This document shows, one piece after another, positions 37,937-53,019 of a DNA stretch of 64,000 nt. The translations under genes were made by a program, and so were the position numbers. Source of the DNA: Strigops habroptila (lineage: Eukaryota; Chordata; Aves; Psittaciformes; Psittacidae); the NCBI RefSeq assembly GCF_004027225.2, contig NC_044301.2, positions 21,218,642 to 21,282,641 on the forward strand, given 5' to 3'. The number at the start of each line of letters is the position of its first letter. The first letter of the stretch is position 1. The notes under the pieces were generated by a model. The model did no database searches, was not told the DNA's origin, and saw nothing but the letters and a program-made list of their open reading frames with translations.

Positions 37937-39930
37937 ATGTTGATTTATTGGCTCTCAGAGTTGTTGCGCTTGATCTCAGAGTTTCAGCATGTCGTACCTT
38001 ACTTAGAGGCAGTATTTGCTGTTTTAGTGTTTATCGGCTGGGGGGCCTGGGCTATGGTTCTTGTTTCACTGTACTTCATGGTAATGACTTGTAATACAAT
38101 AGACTCATTGATCATGAAACTGGTCTGGCTTGTGTTCCCAGCATAGTCATCACCTCTACACTATGGGAGGTATATAATGGAATTTTTTAGCAATTATATA
38201 TCTTTTTTTTTCTCCTCAGGGGGTCAACCTACAAAAGAGGCATTCCCTTACACACACCCCACTCCCCCACCAGGCTATTTACAGCAGCACTTGAGAGTTC
38301 TAAAGGTTTTGGATGGCCCTTGAGACCTGACTGCTGATCGTGCTGGGGATCAGCATGTTGGCACACATATGGAGTGTGTTTTACCCACGGCCATCCCACC
38401 CTGGGAACACCCTATTTTGTCTGATCTCGAAAGTTAAGCAGTATCAGGTTCGAGTCTGGTCTAGGGTTAGACGACGATATGGGAGGACCACCAAGAGATT
38501 TTCCCCGAGGCTGGACAGTCATGAGTGGCAGGGTGTGTGGGATAGTATGGGCAAGTATCTAGGCCAGTGGGCCCCTCCAGTGCTTTGGAACTTCACCCCT
38601 GAACAAGTGCAAAATATGGAAAAACTAGTAAAACACTTAAACGAGGTGTGCTGTCATCCTGGTAATACCAGAGAGGGACAACTTACTGCAACATGCTGGG
38701 GCTTGGCCTACGCCTACAGAGCCCTGCTCAACACTATCCAGCACCTTCAAAGGGAAAAAGATGTCTCTGGATCTGATGGCAAAGCAACAGACAACGCAGC
38801 TACTCCAACTCCAAGCACAGCAGCTACACCAACCCCAGTGACAAGTACAGTTGCTACTCAAACCCTGACAGCCACAGACAACGCAGCTGTTGGTGCTACT
38901 CCACCCCCAAGCACAGCAGCTGCACCAACCCTGACAACACATACTGCAGCCACTCCAACCCCAGTGAAAGACACTGCAGCCACTCCAACACTAGTGGCAG
39001 ACAATGCAGCCACTCCAACCACAGTGATAGACACTGCAGCTAAACCAAATGACCAATTCATGCCAATATCAGTTGCCCCTGTAAGCAAGGGGAAAAGCAA
39101 ACAAAAGGCACAAAGAGCAACCTGTACAGTGAAGAAAGACGAAGACCCAGTGCACTTACTACAGGGGACAGCATCTGAACAAGAGTTACTACTATGTGAA
39201 CCAGAGGAAGACGAAGAAGAAGAAGAAGAAGAGGTGACTTCTCAACCCCAGACCTCGACCGAGCTGCGGAATATGCGAAAAGATTTCATCCATCTTCCAG
39301 GGGAGCACATCGTCACCTGGTTGCTCCGATGCTGGGACAATGGGGCCGACGGTCACGAACTAGAAGGTAGGGAAGCCAAGCAGCTGGGATCACTTGCTAG
39401 GGAAGGAGGAATTGACAAACAGATTGCATAAGAGAAATGAGCCCTCAGCCTTTGGAGGCGGCTCTTGGCAGCAGTGAAGGAAAGGTTTCCCTACAAGGAC
39501 GATGTTATTAGTCGCTCAGCCAATTGGACCACGACAGAGAGAGGCATCCAGTCCCTGAGGGAATCAGCCATTCTAGAGATGATCTATCATAGGCCGGATG
39601 CCAGGAACACATCCGTAGATCCAGATGAAGTCGAATGTACACAACCCATGTGGCAGAAACTTACACAGAGTGCACCATCATCATATGACCACTCATTGGC
39701 ATCAATGACCTGGAATTATGTAGCACCACCAACAGTGGATGAAGTGACTTGTCAACTCTGAGAGTTCAAAGACAATCTCACCCCTTCCATCATTTCAGCT
39801 GCGGAAAAACTGTCCCAGGAGTTCAAACAATTGAGAGACGATTTATCCGATCTATGCAGCTCCCCACGCATACCAATCCATGTCTCAGCTATTAACAGAA
39901 GGTGCCCTACTGCTTAAGAGAGAAGATATA
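37937..39930 (+). pseudogene. ERVL copy B gag
   Basis: The frame starts MLIYWLSELLRL with a hydrophobic segment (FAVLVFIGWGAWAM), and a stop occurs at 38144-38146. From 38340 a 363-codon open frame has a second hydrophobic start (LGISMLAHIW), a basic tract and W-rich capsid-like sequence. A long Thr-Pro/Ala repeat region (38793-39050, ~30-bp units) and an acidic Glu run follow. The frame ends at 39429-39431; a further gag piece (39465-39761, RFPYKDDV ... MIYHRPD) and its continuation to ~39920 are shifted. Confidence 0.82.
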
Positions 39931-39986
39931 GGAGGTTCACGCCATGGGCCACCCTATGGTTTTACCTGCCAGATCGCGGAGAAGAC

Positions 39987-41338
39987 ATGAGAAAGTGGGA
40001 TGGAAAACCTACCTCAGTTCTGGAGGAACAGGTGCGTGAACTGAAGAGGAGAACAATGGTCAAGGATGATCCTCCCAGGAAAGTTGCTGCTCCAGTCTCT
40101 GGTGAGCAGTTTCCCAGATGGAGTGGAAGAGCTGATTTTACTCCAGCTCCTGTGATAAGGAATACTAATCCCTTTCTACAAGACAGAAGTGGACGATCTT
40201 ATGATCACTATTAGAGGGGCCCTGCCTCCAGCCAGGTGGAGGAGAGGGACAATCGGGTTTACTGGACTGTGTTGATCACATGGCCTGGCACATCAGTCCC
40301 ACAGGACCCAAAAGGGTACTGATGGGCTTTTGGTATCGCTGCTTTGGAGACAGAGGAAATTAAGCAGCTGTCCGCCTTGCCTGGTTTCTCAGAGGATCCT
40401 TCTGTTGTGGGGTTGCTGAAGGTCGAAGAACAAGTGCCAATCGCGACCACAACAGTGCACTGGCAGCAATATCGCACCAACCGAGATTCCCTGATTCCCA
40501 TCCATAAGCTGATCCATAGACTGGAGAGCCAAGGAGTGATCAGCAGGACCTGCTCACCCTTTAATAGCCCCATATGGCCAGTGCAAAAGTCTAACAGAGA
40601 GTGGAGACTAGCAGTAGACTATCGTGGCCTGAACAAAGTCACACCACCATTGAGTGCTGCCGTACCAGACATGCTAGAACTTCAGTATGAACTGGAGTCA
40701 AAGGCAGCCAAGTGGGATGCCACAATTGACATTGCCAATGCATTTTTCTCAATCCCTTTGGCAGCAGAATGCAGGCCACAGTTCACTTTCACTTGGAGGG
40801 GCATCCAGTACACTTGGAACCGACTGCCCCAGGGGTGGAAACACAGCCCTACCATCTGCCATGGATTGATCCAGACTGCACTGGAACAGGGGCAAGCTCC
40901 AGAACACCTGCAATACATTGATGACATTATCATGTGGGGTGATACAGCAGAAGGTTTTGAGAAAGGGAGGAAAATAATCCAAGTCCTGCTGAAGGCTGGT
41001 TTTGCCATAAAATGGAGTAAGGTCAAGGGACCTGCACAGGAGATTCAATTTTGGGGAATAAAATGGCAAGATGGACATCGCCAGATCCCCACAGATGTGA
41101 TCAACAAGATAACAGCAATGTCTCCACCAACTAACAAGAAAGAAACACAAGCTTTCTTAGGTGTTGTGGGGTTCTGGAGAATGCACATCCCAAATTACAG
41201 TCTGATTGTAAGCCCTCTCTATCACGTGACCCGGAAGAAGAATGATTTCAAATGGGGCCCTGAGCAACAACAAGCCTTTGAACAAACTAAACGAGAGACA
41301 GTTCATGCAGTAGCCCTTGGAGCAGTCCGGACCGGCTG
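39987..41338 (+). pseudogene. ERVL copy B pol: reverse transcriptase, 3'-truncated
   Basis: A short gag/pro-region frame (39987-40214) precedes a 331-codon open RT frame (40344-41339). It holds WRLAVDYRGLN, DIANAFFSIP, LPQGWKHSP, the catalytic box YIDDIIMWG and the connection sequence up to [10 protein letters not shown]. The protease is missing between them compared with copy C. RNase H, integrase and the 3' LTR are absent: the element ends at 41338, about 35 bp before the last SNTB2 exon. Confidence 0.92.
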
Positions 41339-41467
41339 ACTCTCCTCTCCATCTCCTCCCCATCTCCTCCCCAGGTGCTGGACCTGCATTCCTGCCCCAA
41401 GCCCATTGTCTTTGTCCTGCATGCCTTCATCTTGGCCAAAGTCACCCGCATGGGGCTGCTGGCATAG

Positions 41468-42789
41468 GTCATCCTGGCCTCCACCCACCTTTCCCCATCA
41501 TAAACCAGGAGGAAAGTGGAGGGGCCCCACACACTTCCTGCCCCACCAGTGCCTTGCCGGAGCTGGGACTCACTGCCCCAAGAGCTGCTGGGGCAACATC
41601 AGGGTGGCTGCCTTGGGACGGAGGGTCTGAGTCTCTCCTGCTCCATGCCAGTGATCCCAGCTCCCCCTGGTGCTGGTGGGGGCCAGGGCACAGGCATCAG
41701 CTTTAACCCCCCTGGGCCTGGAGCCATCACTCATCTCACTGACTGTGCCTTGGAGCACCCCGGTGCTCCCCCCACCTGCATCTGGGGGAGCCAGCACCCC
41801 CCCTGCCTTGGGACTCCCCCCAAAGGGGGTCACATTGTCCCACATGGTATGGGGCTGAGGACCTGGGCCTCCCCCATTGCTGCAGCACAGGGTCCCCTTG
41901 CCCTGCTCAGGGTAGGACACACACACTTGTCTTACTCTGGGCACTCATAGGTACAAGAGGGGCCTCCTCACACTCCACTGCTGCCCGCAGGGCTGTGGCA
42001 GGGCACAGCAGTAACCACCCTAAACCTCCCAAAGCCAGAAAACAAATGTGTCTCTGCTACCCACAGGGCTGGGGTGGCTGTGACCCCCCCCCAATGGCAC
42101 CCCTGACCCTGTAGCCTGGGCCCCCTGCCCAGGAACTGCTGGGGGTCCAGCCCCCCACAGCCAGGGGCTCGCAGGCCCCTGTGGTTTGGGGCAGGGCATG
42201 TAGATTGATGCACTTTTGCTTTTTGTACTTCCTCTCCCCGAGGGGGTGGCAGCTCCGCACCGTGGGGTGCTGGGGGAGCCCCGGCATGGTGCACTGGGAC
42301 CCTCCAGGGCTCCCCCCTCCTGGCTGAGGCCCTGTTGCTCCTCAGCCAAACTCCTCTGCACATTTTCTGCTTCCCGTGGGGTTGCACTGGCTGGGGCCGT
42401 GGGGTGCAGGGGTGTGTGTGTCCCAGGGGGGTGTCAGCTCCCACCCGGGGCTGCAGCTCTCACACAAGCACTACAGGCCCCACACCTCCCTTCTATTTTT
42501 GTATTCTTTGTAAATCGCTATTTATATCAGATTGCCTTTGCTGGGGTGTCTGAGTCTCACTCTGGGGGTGCCAGGGGGGCTGGGGGTGTCATGGTGGGGG
42601 GGGTGTCACAGTGATGCATGTGCCTGGGCAGGGGGTGAATTCACGGTACAGCACATGGAGGAGGTGGTGGGGTGGGCAGTGCTTTGCTGGCCAGTACAAG
42701 AGAGACTGGGGGGGGGACTGGGCAAGGGGAATGGGGGGGGATCATACTGGGGTGTTGTAGTGGGGGCAGCAGGGCCATGGGGGTCATCA
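41468..42789. other. SNTB2 3' flank, no gene seen
   Basis: The region just after the SNTB2 stop is GC-rich 3' UTR-like DNA. 'tttttgtattctttgtaaat' near 42496 looks like a transcript-end region, but there is no clear AATAAA. The open frames on both strands look like chance. Confidence 0.45.
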
Positions 42790-42995
42790 GTGGGTGCAGG
42801 GACACACACATGATGTATGGGTGTTGTAGGGGTGTGCACATGGGTGTGCACACGCACACAGGTGTTTGAGGGGGGTGCATGTACATGTATGGGTGCTTGC
42901 AGGCGCCCACATGTATGCACGTGCATGTATGGGTGTCTGGAGGTGCAAGCACATGCTGGGGGGGTGCATGTGCATGCCCTTGTGCATCCATGTGG
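42790..42995. repeat. TG/CA-rich alternating purine-pyrimidine tract
   Basis: The tract is dense in 'gtgtgcacatgggtgtgcac', 'gtgcatgtacatgtatgggtg' and related units with irregular spacing. It lies between the SNTB2 3' UTR region and a CR1. Such alternation favours Z-DNA. Confidence 0.6.
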
Positions 42996-43001
42996 CTCAG
43001 T

Positions 43002-47368
<4,367 letters not shown>

Positions 47369-47558
47369 GGGGTGGGTGGGGATGGGGTGGCCCCCACCCT
47401 GCTGGCCATGCCAAACGGGTTCATCTTCTGCTCACTGCTCATCCCATCGCACTGGGGCCTGGCTGCACGGTCCAGGGGGGCTGACATGACTGGGGGCTGT
47501 CTGAGCATGGCCTGGGTGGCTGGGTGCCTCCTTGGCCGCACTCCACTCTTCTTCCTAA

Positions 47559-47580
47559 TTTTTTTTTTTTTTTTTTTTTT
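47559..47580. repeat. Poly-T tract in the VPS4A 3' flank
   Basis: A run of about 22 T residues lies about 190 bp after the VPS4A stop codon, before an 'aaaataaaaac' poly(A)-type signal. It may be a simple repeat or a reversed A-tail, but no flanking retrocopy is visible. Confidence 0.7.
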
Positions 47581-48036
47581 AAATTAATGCTGCTCTGGGT
47601 TCTGTCCTGTTTATATGAAAATAAAAACAATCCAAAAGCTTCAGCTGGCACCTGGCCCTTCCATGAGGATCTGACCACAGTGGGGGGTCGGCCCGGCCCC
47701 CCCCCATTCCCCCCAGTAACACATTGCCTGTGCTGCTGCCACCATGTACAGGCAGGAGTCCCTGGGAGCTGCTGCCTGTTCCCAGGCAGTGTAGGGCTCT
47801 GCCCCCTCCCAGAGCAGCTCGCAGCCTAGGGAAGAGCCCCAAGGGCCACCCCCTGTGCCACCCCCCCACACACTGGGAGGAGGAAGGGCGGGGAGCCGGG
47901 CCAAGGCTTCACAGTATGTATTTTGGCTGCAGTAATGGCAAGTAGAAGTCCCTGCAGTGCTGCACTGCTTCTTTAGTCAGCGTCTGGTGCAGGGCCTCAC
48001 TGTGGCTCTGCTCTGGCAGGACGAGGCACAAGGGGG

Positions 48037-48840
48037 TCAGTCCAGGAGCTCCATCCAGCCAATGTTGGTGAAGGCACATGTGTCCATGCGGTCGAGGAAG
48101 AGGATGACATCCAGGTGGTCCAGCTCATGCTGAATGACATGGGTGGCCCAGCCCTTTGCCTCTCAGCTCACTGGCTCCCTATGCTCGTCCACCCCTCCTA
48201 CTGGAGAGCAGCGGTCAGGGGGAAACCAGGGTGCTGGGCAGACCCCTGGGGGGCAGGCAGGGCTGGTGGGGTGCGTACTGGAGACATGAACAGCCCAGTG
48301 GTGTGGGATGTAGGCAGAGAAGCCACGGAGGCTGGCACGGCCCTCAGGGCTGGTGATGAGACGTGTCAAGGACGCAGAGTGTGGGGTTGATGAGCAGGTG
48401 GAGTGGGAAGGGCTTGGCGCAGTGCAGCACTGCCAGGTACTGCTGGCACTTGGCAGGTGGCAGCTTGGTGGCGAACACCTGCAGTGGCACACCGAGTTGC
48501 GGGGCTCTTGGCCCCAGGCACAGCCTGCACCACAGCCCAGCTGCCAGCACCACTGCCAGCTCCTGCAGCTCAGGGCTGCCTAGCTGCTTTGGGGCCACAG
48601 CAGTGGAGTGCAGCACTGGGGTTCCCACCTCACAGGGGGCGGTGGATGCAGGCCCAGCACCTGCTGCCATAGCACCCACCAGTACGAGCGCTCCTGCTGG
48701 CCCCAGCCCACCATGTCCCCGCACCTCCGCACCAGGGTGGGCCCCGGCCAGGCCCAAGCCACCACCTGCCACCAGTGCTGCCACCATTTGCAGTTTTGGG
48801 GGGCAGGGCTCCCCCTTCCCCATTAGACACAACCCCCCAG
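48037..48840 (-). pseudogene. PDF: PDF (mitochondrial peptide deformylase) pseudogene
   Basis: PDF removes the N-formyl group from nascent mitochondrial proteins using a metal held by one Cys and two His. The minus-strand reading gives VGTPVL, then GPRAPQLGVPLQVFA (family motif GLSAPQ), then PFPLHLLINPTL, a frameshift near 48365, and SPEGRASLRGFSA where the metal-binding EGC Cys is Arg (codon at 48337-48339). In the last part, a TGA at 48163-48165 replaces a family Trp, and the second metal motif QHELDHL (near 48110-48135) is intact. The end reads FTNIGWMELLD and TGA (48037-48039). It lies directly downstream of the last COG8 exon in the same orientation, as in other vertebrates. It is catalytically dead. 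Confidence 0.86.
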
Positions 48841-49084
48841 GGTCTCACCCAGTGCCTGCACAATCTGTGCCGGGGGAAAGAGGACCTGGAGGCAACGATT
48901 CAGGTAGGGCAGGAGATTGTCCAGGAAAGCCGTGCAGAACTGGGCAAAGAGCTCCTGCTCCTACCTGCTGAAAGCCATCTCCTCCGCACAGTGGAAGGCT
49001 AGGATGGTTTTGGTCACCTGGGGTGAAAGGCAGAGTCAATTCTCCCCACAGATAACCCCATGCATAAAGTGGACGCTCCTCTCC

Positions 49085-50280
49085 CACCCAATGGTATGAG
49101 GTTCAACAAGGCTCAGTGGCAGGTCCTGCACTTGGACCACAACAACCCCATGCAACACTCCAGCCTTAGGGAAGAGTGGGTGGAAAACTGCCCAGCTGCA
49201 AAGAAGCACGGGTTGTTGGTCAACAGCAACTGAATATGAGCCAGCTTGTGCCCAGGTTGCCAAGAGACCAACAGCATCCTGGCCTTTATCAGCGCTAGTG
49301 TGGCCAGCAGGACTAGGGAAGTGATTGTCGCCCTGTACTCGGCACTGGTGAGGCTGCACCTTGAGTACTGTGTTCAGTTCTGGGCCCCTCACTACAAGAG
49401 AGACATTGAGGTGCTGGAGTGGGTCCAGAAAAGGGCAACAAAGCTGGTGAAGGGTCTGGAGCACAGATCTTGTGAGGAGTAGCTGAGGGAACTGGAGTTG
49501 CTCAGCCTGGAGAAAAGGAGGCTAAGGGGAAGAGACCTTATCGCTCTCTACAACTACCTGAAAGGAGGTTGTAGTGAGATGGGGTCAGTCTCTCCTCCCA
49601 AGTAACAAGCAATAAGACAAGAGGAAATGGACTCAAGTTATGCCAGGGGAGGTTTAGACTGGATATTAGGAATAATCTCCCCAAAAGGGTTGTCAAGCAT
49701 TGGCACAGGCTGCCCAGGGAAGTGGTGGAGTCACCATCCCTGAAGGTATTTAAAAGATGTGTAACATGGTGTGGGGAGAGATGGCATCAGCATGACAAGC
49801 TTGAGCAGTCCATTAAACAGAAGCAGTGAGACCTTGATACCAAACAAGCCCTGGGCTCAGTAGGCCAGGCTAGGACGTAAGGCTGAGTCATGAATACCCA
49901 GACGAATCAGTGGAGTGCATGGACTGCTCGTGAAGCTGACGCGGTGGCACGTGAACAGCACGTGATAGCCTCGGGCACAGATAAGCAACATGCTGTGAAA
50001 AGTCCCTGTGGAAAGTCCCCTGGAGAAAACCCTGCGGGAAGTTCTGGGCAGAGAAACCCCAGGGGAAGTTCTGGGCGGAGAAACTGTGTATAAATAGGGC
50101 TTGCCCGAAATAAAGTTTGTCTCAATCTCAGCATTCCCACTGGTCTGAGTCCGTGCCGTAATACGCCACAACATGGCACTTAGTGACGTGGTTTAGTGGT
50201 GGACTTGGCAGTGCTAGGCTAACAGTTGGACTTGATCTTTAAAAAAATCTTTTCCAACCTAAACGATTCTATAATTATAT
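49085..50280 (+). mobile_element. CR1 LINE (divergent subfamily) split by a solo LTR
   Basis: CR1 sequence runs from 'atgaggttcaacaaggctcag' (49095) through [20 protein letters not shown] to 'ggtatttaaaagatgtg' (49761). It resumes at 50171 with 'tggcacttagtgacgtggtttag' and ends with the CR1-type terminal 'acgattctataattatat'. The gap is the LTR at 49770-50170. It resembles the copy at 31810. Confidence 0.92.
49770..50170 (+). mobile_element. Solo LTR (class II-like) with 6-bp target-site duplication
   Basis: This 401-bp element starts TGTGGGGAGAG and ends ATACGCCACA, with perfect TGTGG/CCACA ends. It is flanked by ACATGG at 49764-49769 and 50171-50176. It has 'tgtgtataaataggg' (TATA) near 50082 and 'gaaataaagtttg' (poly(A) signal) near 50107. 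A 6-bp duplication and the short LTR fit class II (alpha/beta-like) ERVs. Its U5 end resembles the LTR at 4090. Confidence 0.95.
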
Positions 50281-51889
50281 GCTACGAATACTCAGGGCAG
50301 GGCGAGCCTGTCCCCGTATCCTCCCGGGACAAGGCACAGCTCAATCCCCCTGCACCTCGCCAAGCGCATCCTCCAGGCAGGTGGTGACATCCTGGGCCAG
50401 GGCGACAGGGCAGCAGAGCCACAGGTCACTGAAGGCAACAAGGAGGTCATTGAGGAAGCAGGCGAGGGGTGAGAAGTCCAGCAGCACCATGGGTGGCTGC
50501 AGCATCCCTGGCTGGACCGTGGGCACCGGCACCCCTGCGCTGCCCCCCAGGACAGTTGGGGCAGAGATAAGCATGTAGGAATTCATCTCCTCCTGGAACT
50601 TTTCCACTGCCTCCTCCACTGCCTTCCTGAAAGTGACAGCGGCCACGTGCTGGAAGAGGGGGGCCAGCTGCCCACAGAAATCGGCCCCCACCCTGCTGAA
50701 GGAGAGGCCGAAGTACATGTACTGCCCCAGCAGCAAGCCCAGGCGGCTGCCCACCCTGCGCCGGAGATCGCGCTCCAGCATCTGCAAGAACTCGGAGACC
50801 TTCTGCAGCACCCAGCCATGGAAGATGGCCCCCTCATTGAGAGCCTGCCCCTCGGCAGGCAGGAGTAGCTCCTCGTCGGGTGATGTCGTCGAAGAGGTGG
50901 ACATGGCAGGCCTCGATGGCCTTGGTGATGTGGAAGTAGGGGTCATCATCAGGTATGAAGACCTGGATGGAACGCAGCCAGGCATCCCATACCTGCAGGA
51001 ACTTGATGTGCAGCTCAGCCTCCGTGAAAATGTCCATGTGCCGCAGGTAGCTGATGACCTGCAGGCAGGCCGGCAGCTAGATATTGGTGCGGAGCTGCTG
51101 GATGAGCTGGTTCAGCATCAGCTGGGCAGACTGGCACACCTTGTCCATGATGCCCTGGGGTGGGACAGAGGCCTCAGCCACAGGGGCTGGGTGCAGGGTA
51201 TCCCAGGGCAGGGGCAGAGCAGGGCCTACCTGGATCAGAGGGATGCTGCTGTGCTTCCTCTCCAGCTGGTGCACGTAGGCAGCGAGCTCCAGTGCCTCCT
51301 TGTAGTAGCCGTTACAGACACAGGTGTCCATGAGCTGTAGGATCTCCAGGATCTCTGTGTGCCAGTTCAATGTCAGGTTGGTCATGAGCTGGCTGCAGGA
51401 GATCTCCTTGGCATCGCGAATTAAGTTCCTGCAGGATTGGGGCGGGATTAGCACGAGGGTCCCCCCTGCAGCAGGTGGACCCCAGGACCCTTGCATCCTC
51501 CATGGCCTCTCCCCGGTCCTGGCCAGTCCTGTCCTTCTCGGCCCAGCACCAACCCTCTGCTGCCCCCAGGGCCACCCCTGCCCCCTCAGACCCTGTCCCA
51601 GCCTCTTCAATTTCCCCCCGAGCCCTCCCCGCCCCGGTAGGCATCCTGCAGGGCAGCTCTCGATACCGCCAAAGCCATGTCCGGCGCGTCCGGTACACTC
51701 GGCGGAGCGGATGAAGGCGCGGTAGTGCTCGAAGGCCAGGCGGCGGGTCTCCGACCCGCGCTGGCTCCCGGCCCAGCTTCGCCAGCCCCAATGCCGCCAG
51801 CTCAGCCACGTAGCCAGCGAGCTCAAGGCCGCCAGGCACCGCACAGCCAGGCCAGCAGCCGGTCGCGACGAGCCGCCGCGCCACTTCCG

Positions 51890-51960
51890 CCCCGCAACTT
51901 CCGGTCCGCGGAGGCGGAGACGCGGACGGTCTGAGAAGCTGGGGTGATAGTAAGGGGTCG
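51890..51960. promoter_or_regulatory. COG8/NIP7 head-to-head start region
   Basis: COG8 exon 1 (-) and NIP7 exon 1 (+) lie within a few tens of bases of each other in CpG-rich DNA with 'acttccgg' and 'acttccgcc' (ETS-type CCGGAA-like) motifs near 51885-51905. This is typical of a shared housekeeping promoter. Both flanking genes are broken here. Confidence 0.5.
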
Positions 51961-52771
51961 GGGGACATTGGGAGGGTTGGGGACTGGGTGGGGGCGACTG
52001 GGCCGGGGTTCATGGCATCTGTCCCCGCAGCATCGGTGAGAACATCCAGCTGCTGGTGGACCGGCCCGATGGCACCTACTGCTTCCGCCTGCACCACGAC
52101 TGCATCTACTACCTGAGGTGAGGCGGGGGCCCGGTGGGGAGGAGCCGCCGTCCCGGGAGTCGCTCCAACTCTTTACCCGCTCCCCGCAGCGACAAGCTAC
52201 TGAAGGTGGCAGCGAGTGTCCCCTAGGAGAGCCTGATGGCACTGGGTACCTGCTTTGGGAAGTTCACTAAGACGCAGAAGTTCCAGCTCAGTGTCACCAC
52301 TCTGGACTTCCTCGCACCCTACACCAAGGTGAGATGTGGCTCCCACCAGCCCCTGGCTCCACACCCAGCTCCTGGCCCCTCACCATGCTGGACTTCTCTT
52401 GCAATACAAGGTGTGGGTAAAGCCTGGCTCGGAGCAATCCTTCCTCTATGGCAACCATGTCCTGAAGTCAGGCCTGGGCTGCATCACAGAGAACATAGCC
52501 CAGTACCAGGGCATGGTGGTGTACTCCATGGCCGACATCCCACTAGTGAGTGGCTGGCATGGACTCCATGCTTCCCAGGGCCGGGGTACAAGGTGGGGGA
52601 AACTTTCATCTCCTCTTCCTTTTCCTTCAGGGCTTTAGGGTGGCTGCTAAGTCTATGCAGGAGTGCCAGAAGGTGGACCTCATGGCTATCATGGTGTTCT
52701 ACCAGGCTGACGTTGGGGAATACGTGTGGAGCGAGGACACCCCGACACAAGGGAACTCCAGTGCTTTGAAG
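51905..52771 (+). pseudogene. NIP7: NIP7 (ribosome biogenesis factor) pseudogene
   Basis: NIP7 is a PUA-domain nucleolar protein required for pre-rRNA processing. Exon 1 (~51905-51946) has lost its ATG and is frameshifted after ETRTV. Other exons: 52031-52119 ([21 protein letters not shown]), 52189-52329 (DKLLKVAASVP, TAG at 52224-52226, then [14 protein letters not shown]), ~52411-52542 ([19 protein letters not shown]) and 52631-~52770 ([20 protein letters not shown] ... GEYVW). The normal stop is lost and the frame runs on to 52963. Arg of the family are replaced by Cys (HHDC, GLGC), Gln (ECQK) and Trp (EYVW). Normal length is about 180 residues. The gene is dead, so a working copy must lie elsewhere. 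Confidence 0.94.
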
Positions 52772-53001
52772 ACACAAGTGTTCCTGGGCAGAACAGACCT
52801 TGTCCTGCACTATCAGTGCAGAAGCATCACAGAGAGCTGCAGAGAGCACACTGCAGGGGGTGAAAGGGCTGGGAGCCATAGGCACATAGCCCCACGTCCC
52901 CGGGGGACTGCTACCTATGTGAGTTGCTTGCCAGGCACCAGACCTGCCCCTGCTGTCACATAAAGCCTGTTCCTTTTCCTAAAGTGCCTGTACAGGGCCT
53001 C

Positions 53002-53019
53002 GGGGGGGGGGGGGGGGGG
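53002..53019. repeat. Poly-G run
   Basis: About 18 consecutive G residues lie between NIP7 and TMED6. The run could form a G-quadruplex and is prone to sequencing error. Nothing else is recognised in 52972-53551. Confidence 0.8.

Larger units (their letters stand above)
32511..41467 (+). pseudogene. SNTB2: SNTB2 (beta-2-syntrophin) pseudogene, all seven exons
   Basis: Syntrophins are PDZ/PH adaptors that dock on dystrophin/utrophin. Exon 1 (32511-~32934) encodes the start (MAIWTHAWKAGLLELLLRER), the first half of the split PH domain and the PDZ domain. Later exons are 34845-35055 (VSDLPWEGAALQSPSLSDS), 35453-35663, 36132-36274, 36476-36672, 36839-37020, and 41375-41467, ending [12 protein letters not shown] ... 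VTRMGLLA and TAG. Exon 1 has two in-frame TGA codons inside PDZ (32757-32759 after SIKGG, and 32910-32912 after VLK). Both sit where the family has Arg. Its donor reads GA instead of GT. Exons 2-7 stay open but show many Arg losses (FATWMGSH, THWDL, WTHVL). ERVL copy B and a CR1 end fill the last intron. Confidence 0.93.
48849..51890 (-). pseudogene. COG8: COG8 (conserved oligomeric Golgi subunit 8) pseudogene
   Basis: COG8 belongs to lobe B of the COG tether, which recycles Golgi glycosylation enzymes. Exons on the minus strand: exon 1 ~51890-51650 (LAFEHYRAFIRSAECT; frames shifted before and after), 51428-51230 (AKEISCSQLM ... LERKHSSIPLIQ), 51154-~50356 (QLIQQLRTNI, then LFQHVAAVTF, EEMNSYMLISAP, QPPMVLLDF) and 49017-48849 (LPYLNRCLQVLFPPAQI). 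Damage: TAG at 51077-51079 where the family has Gln, a frameshift near 50890 after HVHLFD, and TAG at 48961-48963. Many Arg are lost (LNWHTEI, CVCNGYY, DFCGQL, LWLCCP). A CR1 with a nested solo LTR fills the last intron. The head-to-head start with NIP7 is conserved. Confidence 0.92.

Noticed and set aside
40344-41339. Reverse transcriptase as a retron, DGR or other novel RT system
   Set aside because: It lies after an ERVL LTR, Lys primer binding site and gag, and matches the pol of copy C; it is retroviral.
50633-51340. 235-codon plus-strand frame
   Set aside because: It is antisense to COG8 exons 2-3, whose minus-strand reading has clear family sequence.
53002-53019. G-run as a functional G-quadruplex
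   Set aside because: It is a single homopolymer in intergenic DNA without context, and a likely sequencing trouble spot.
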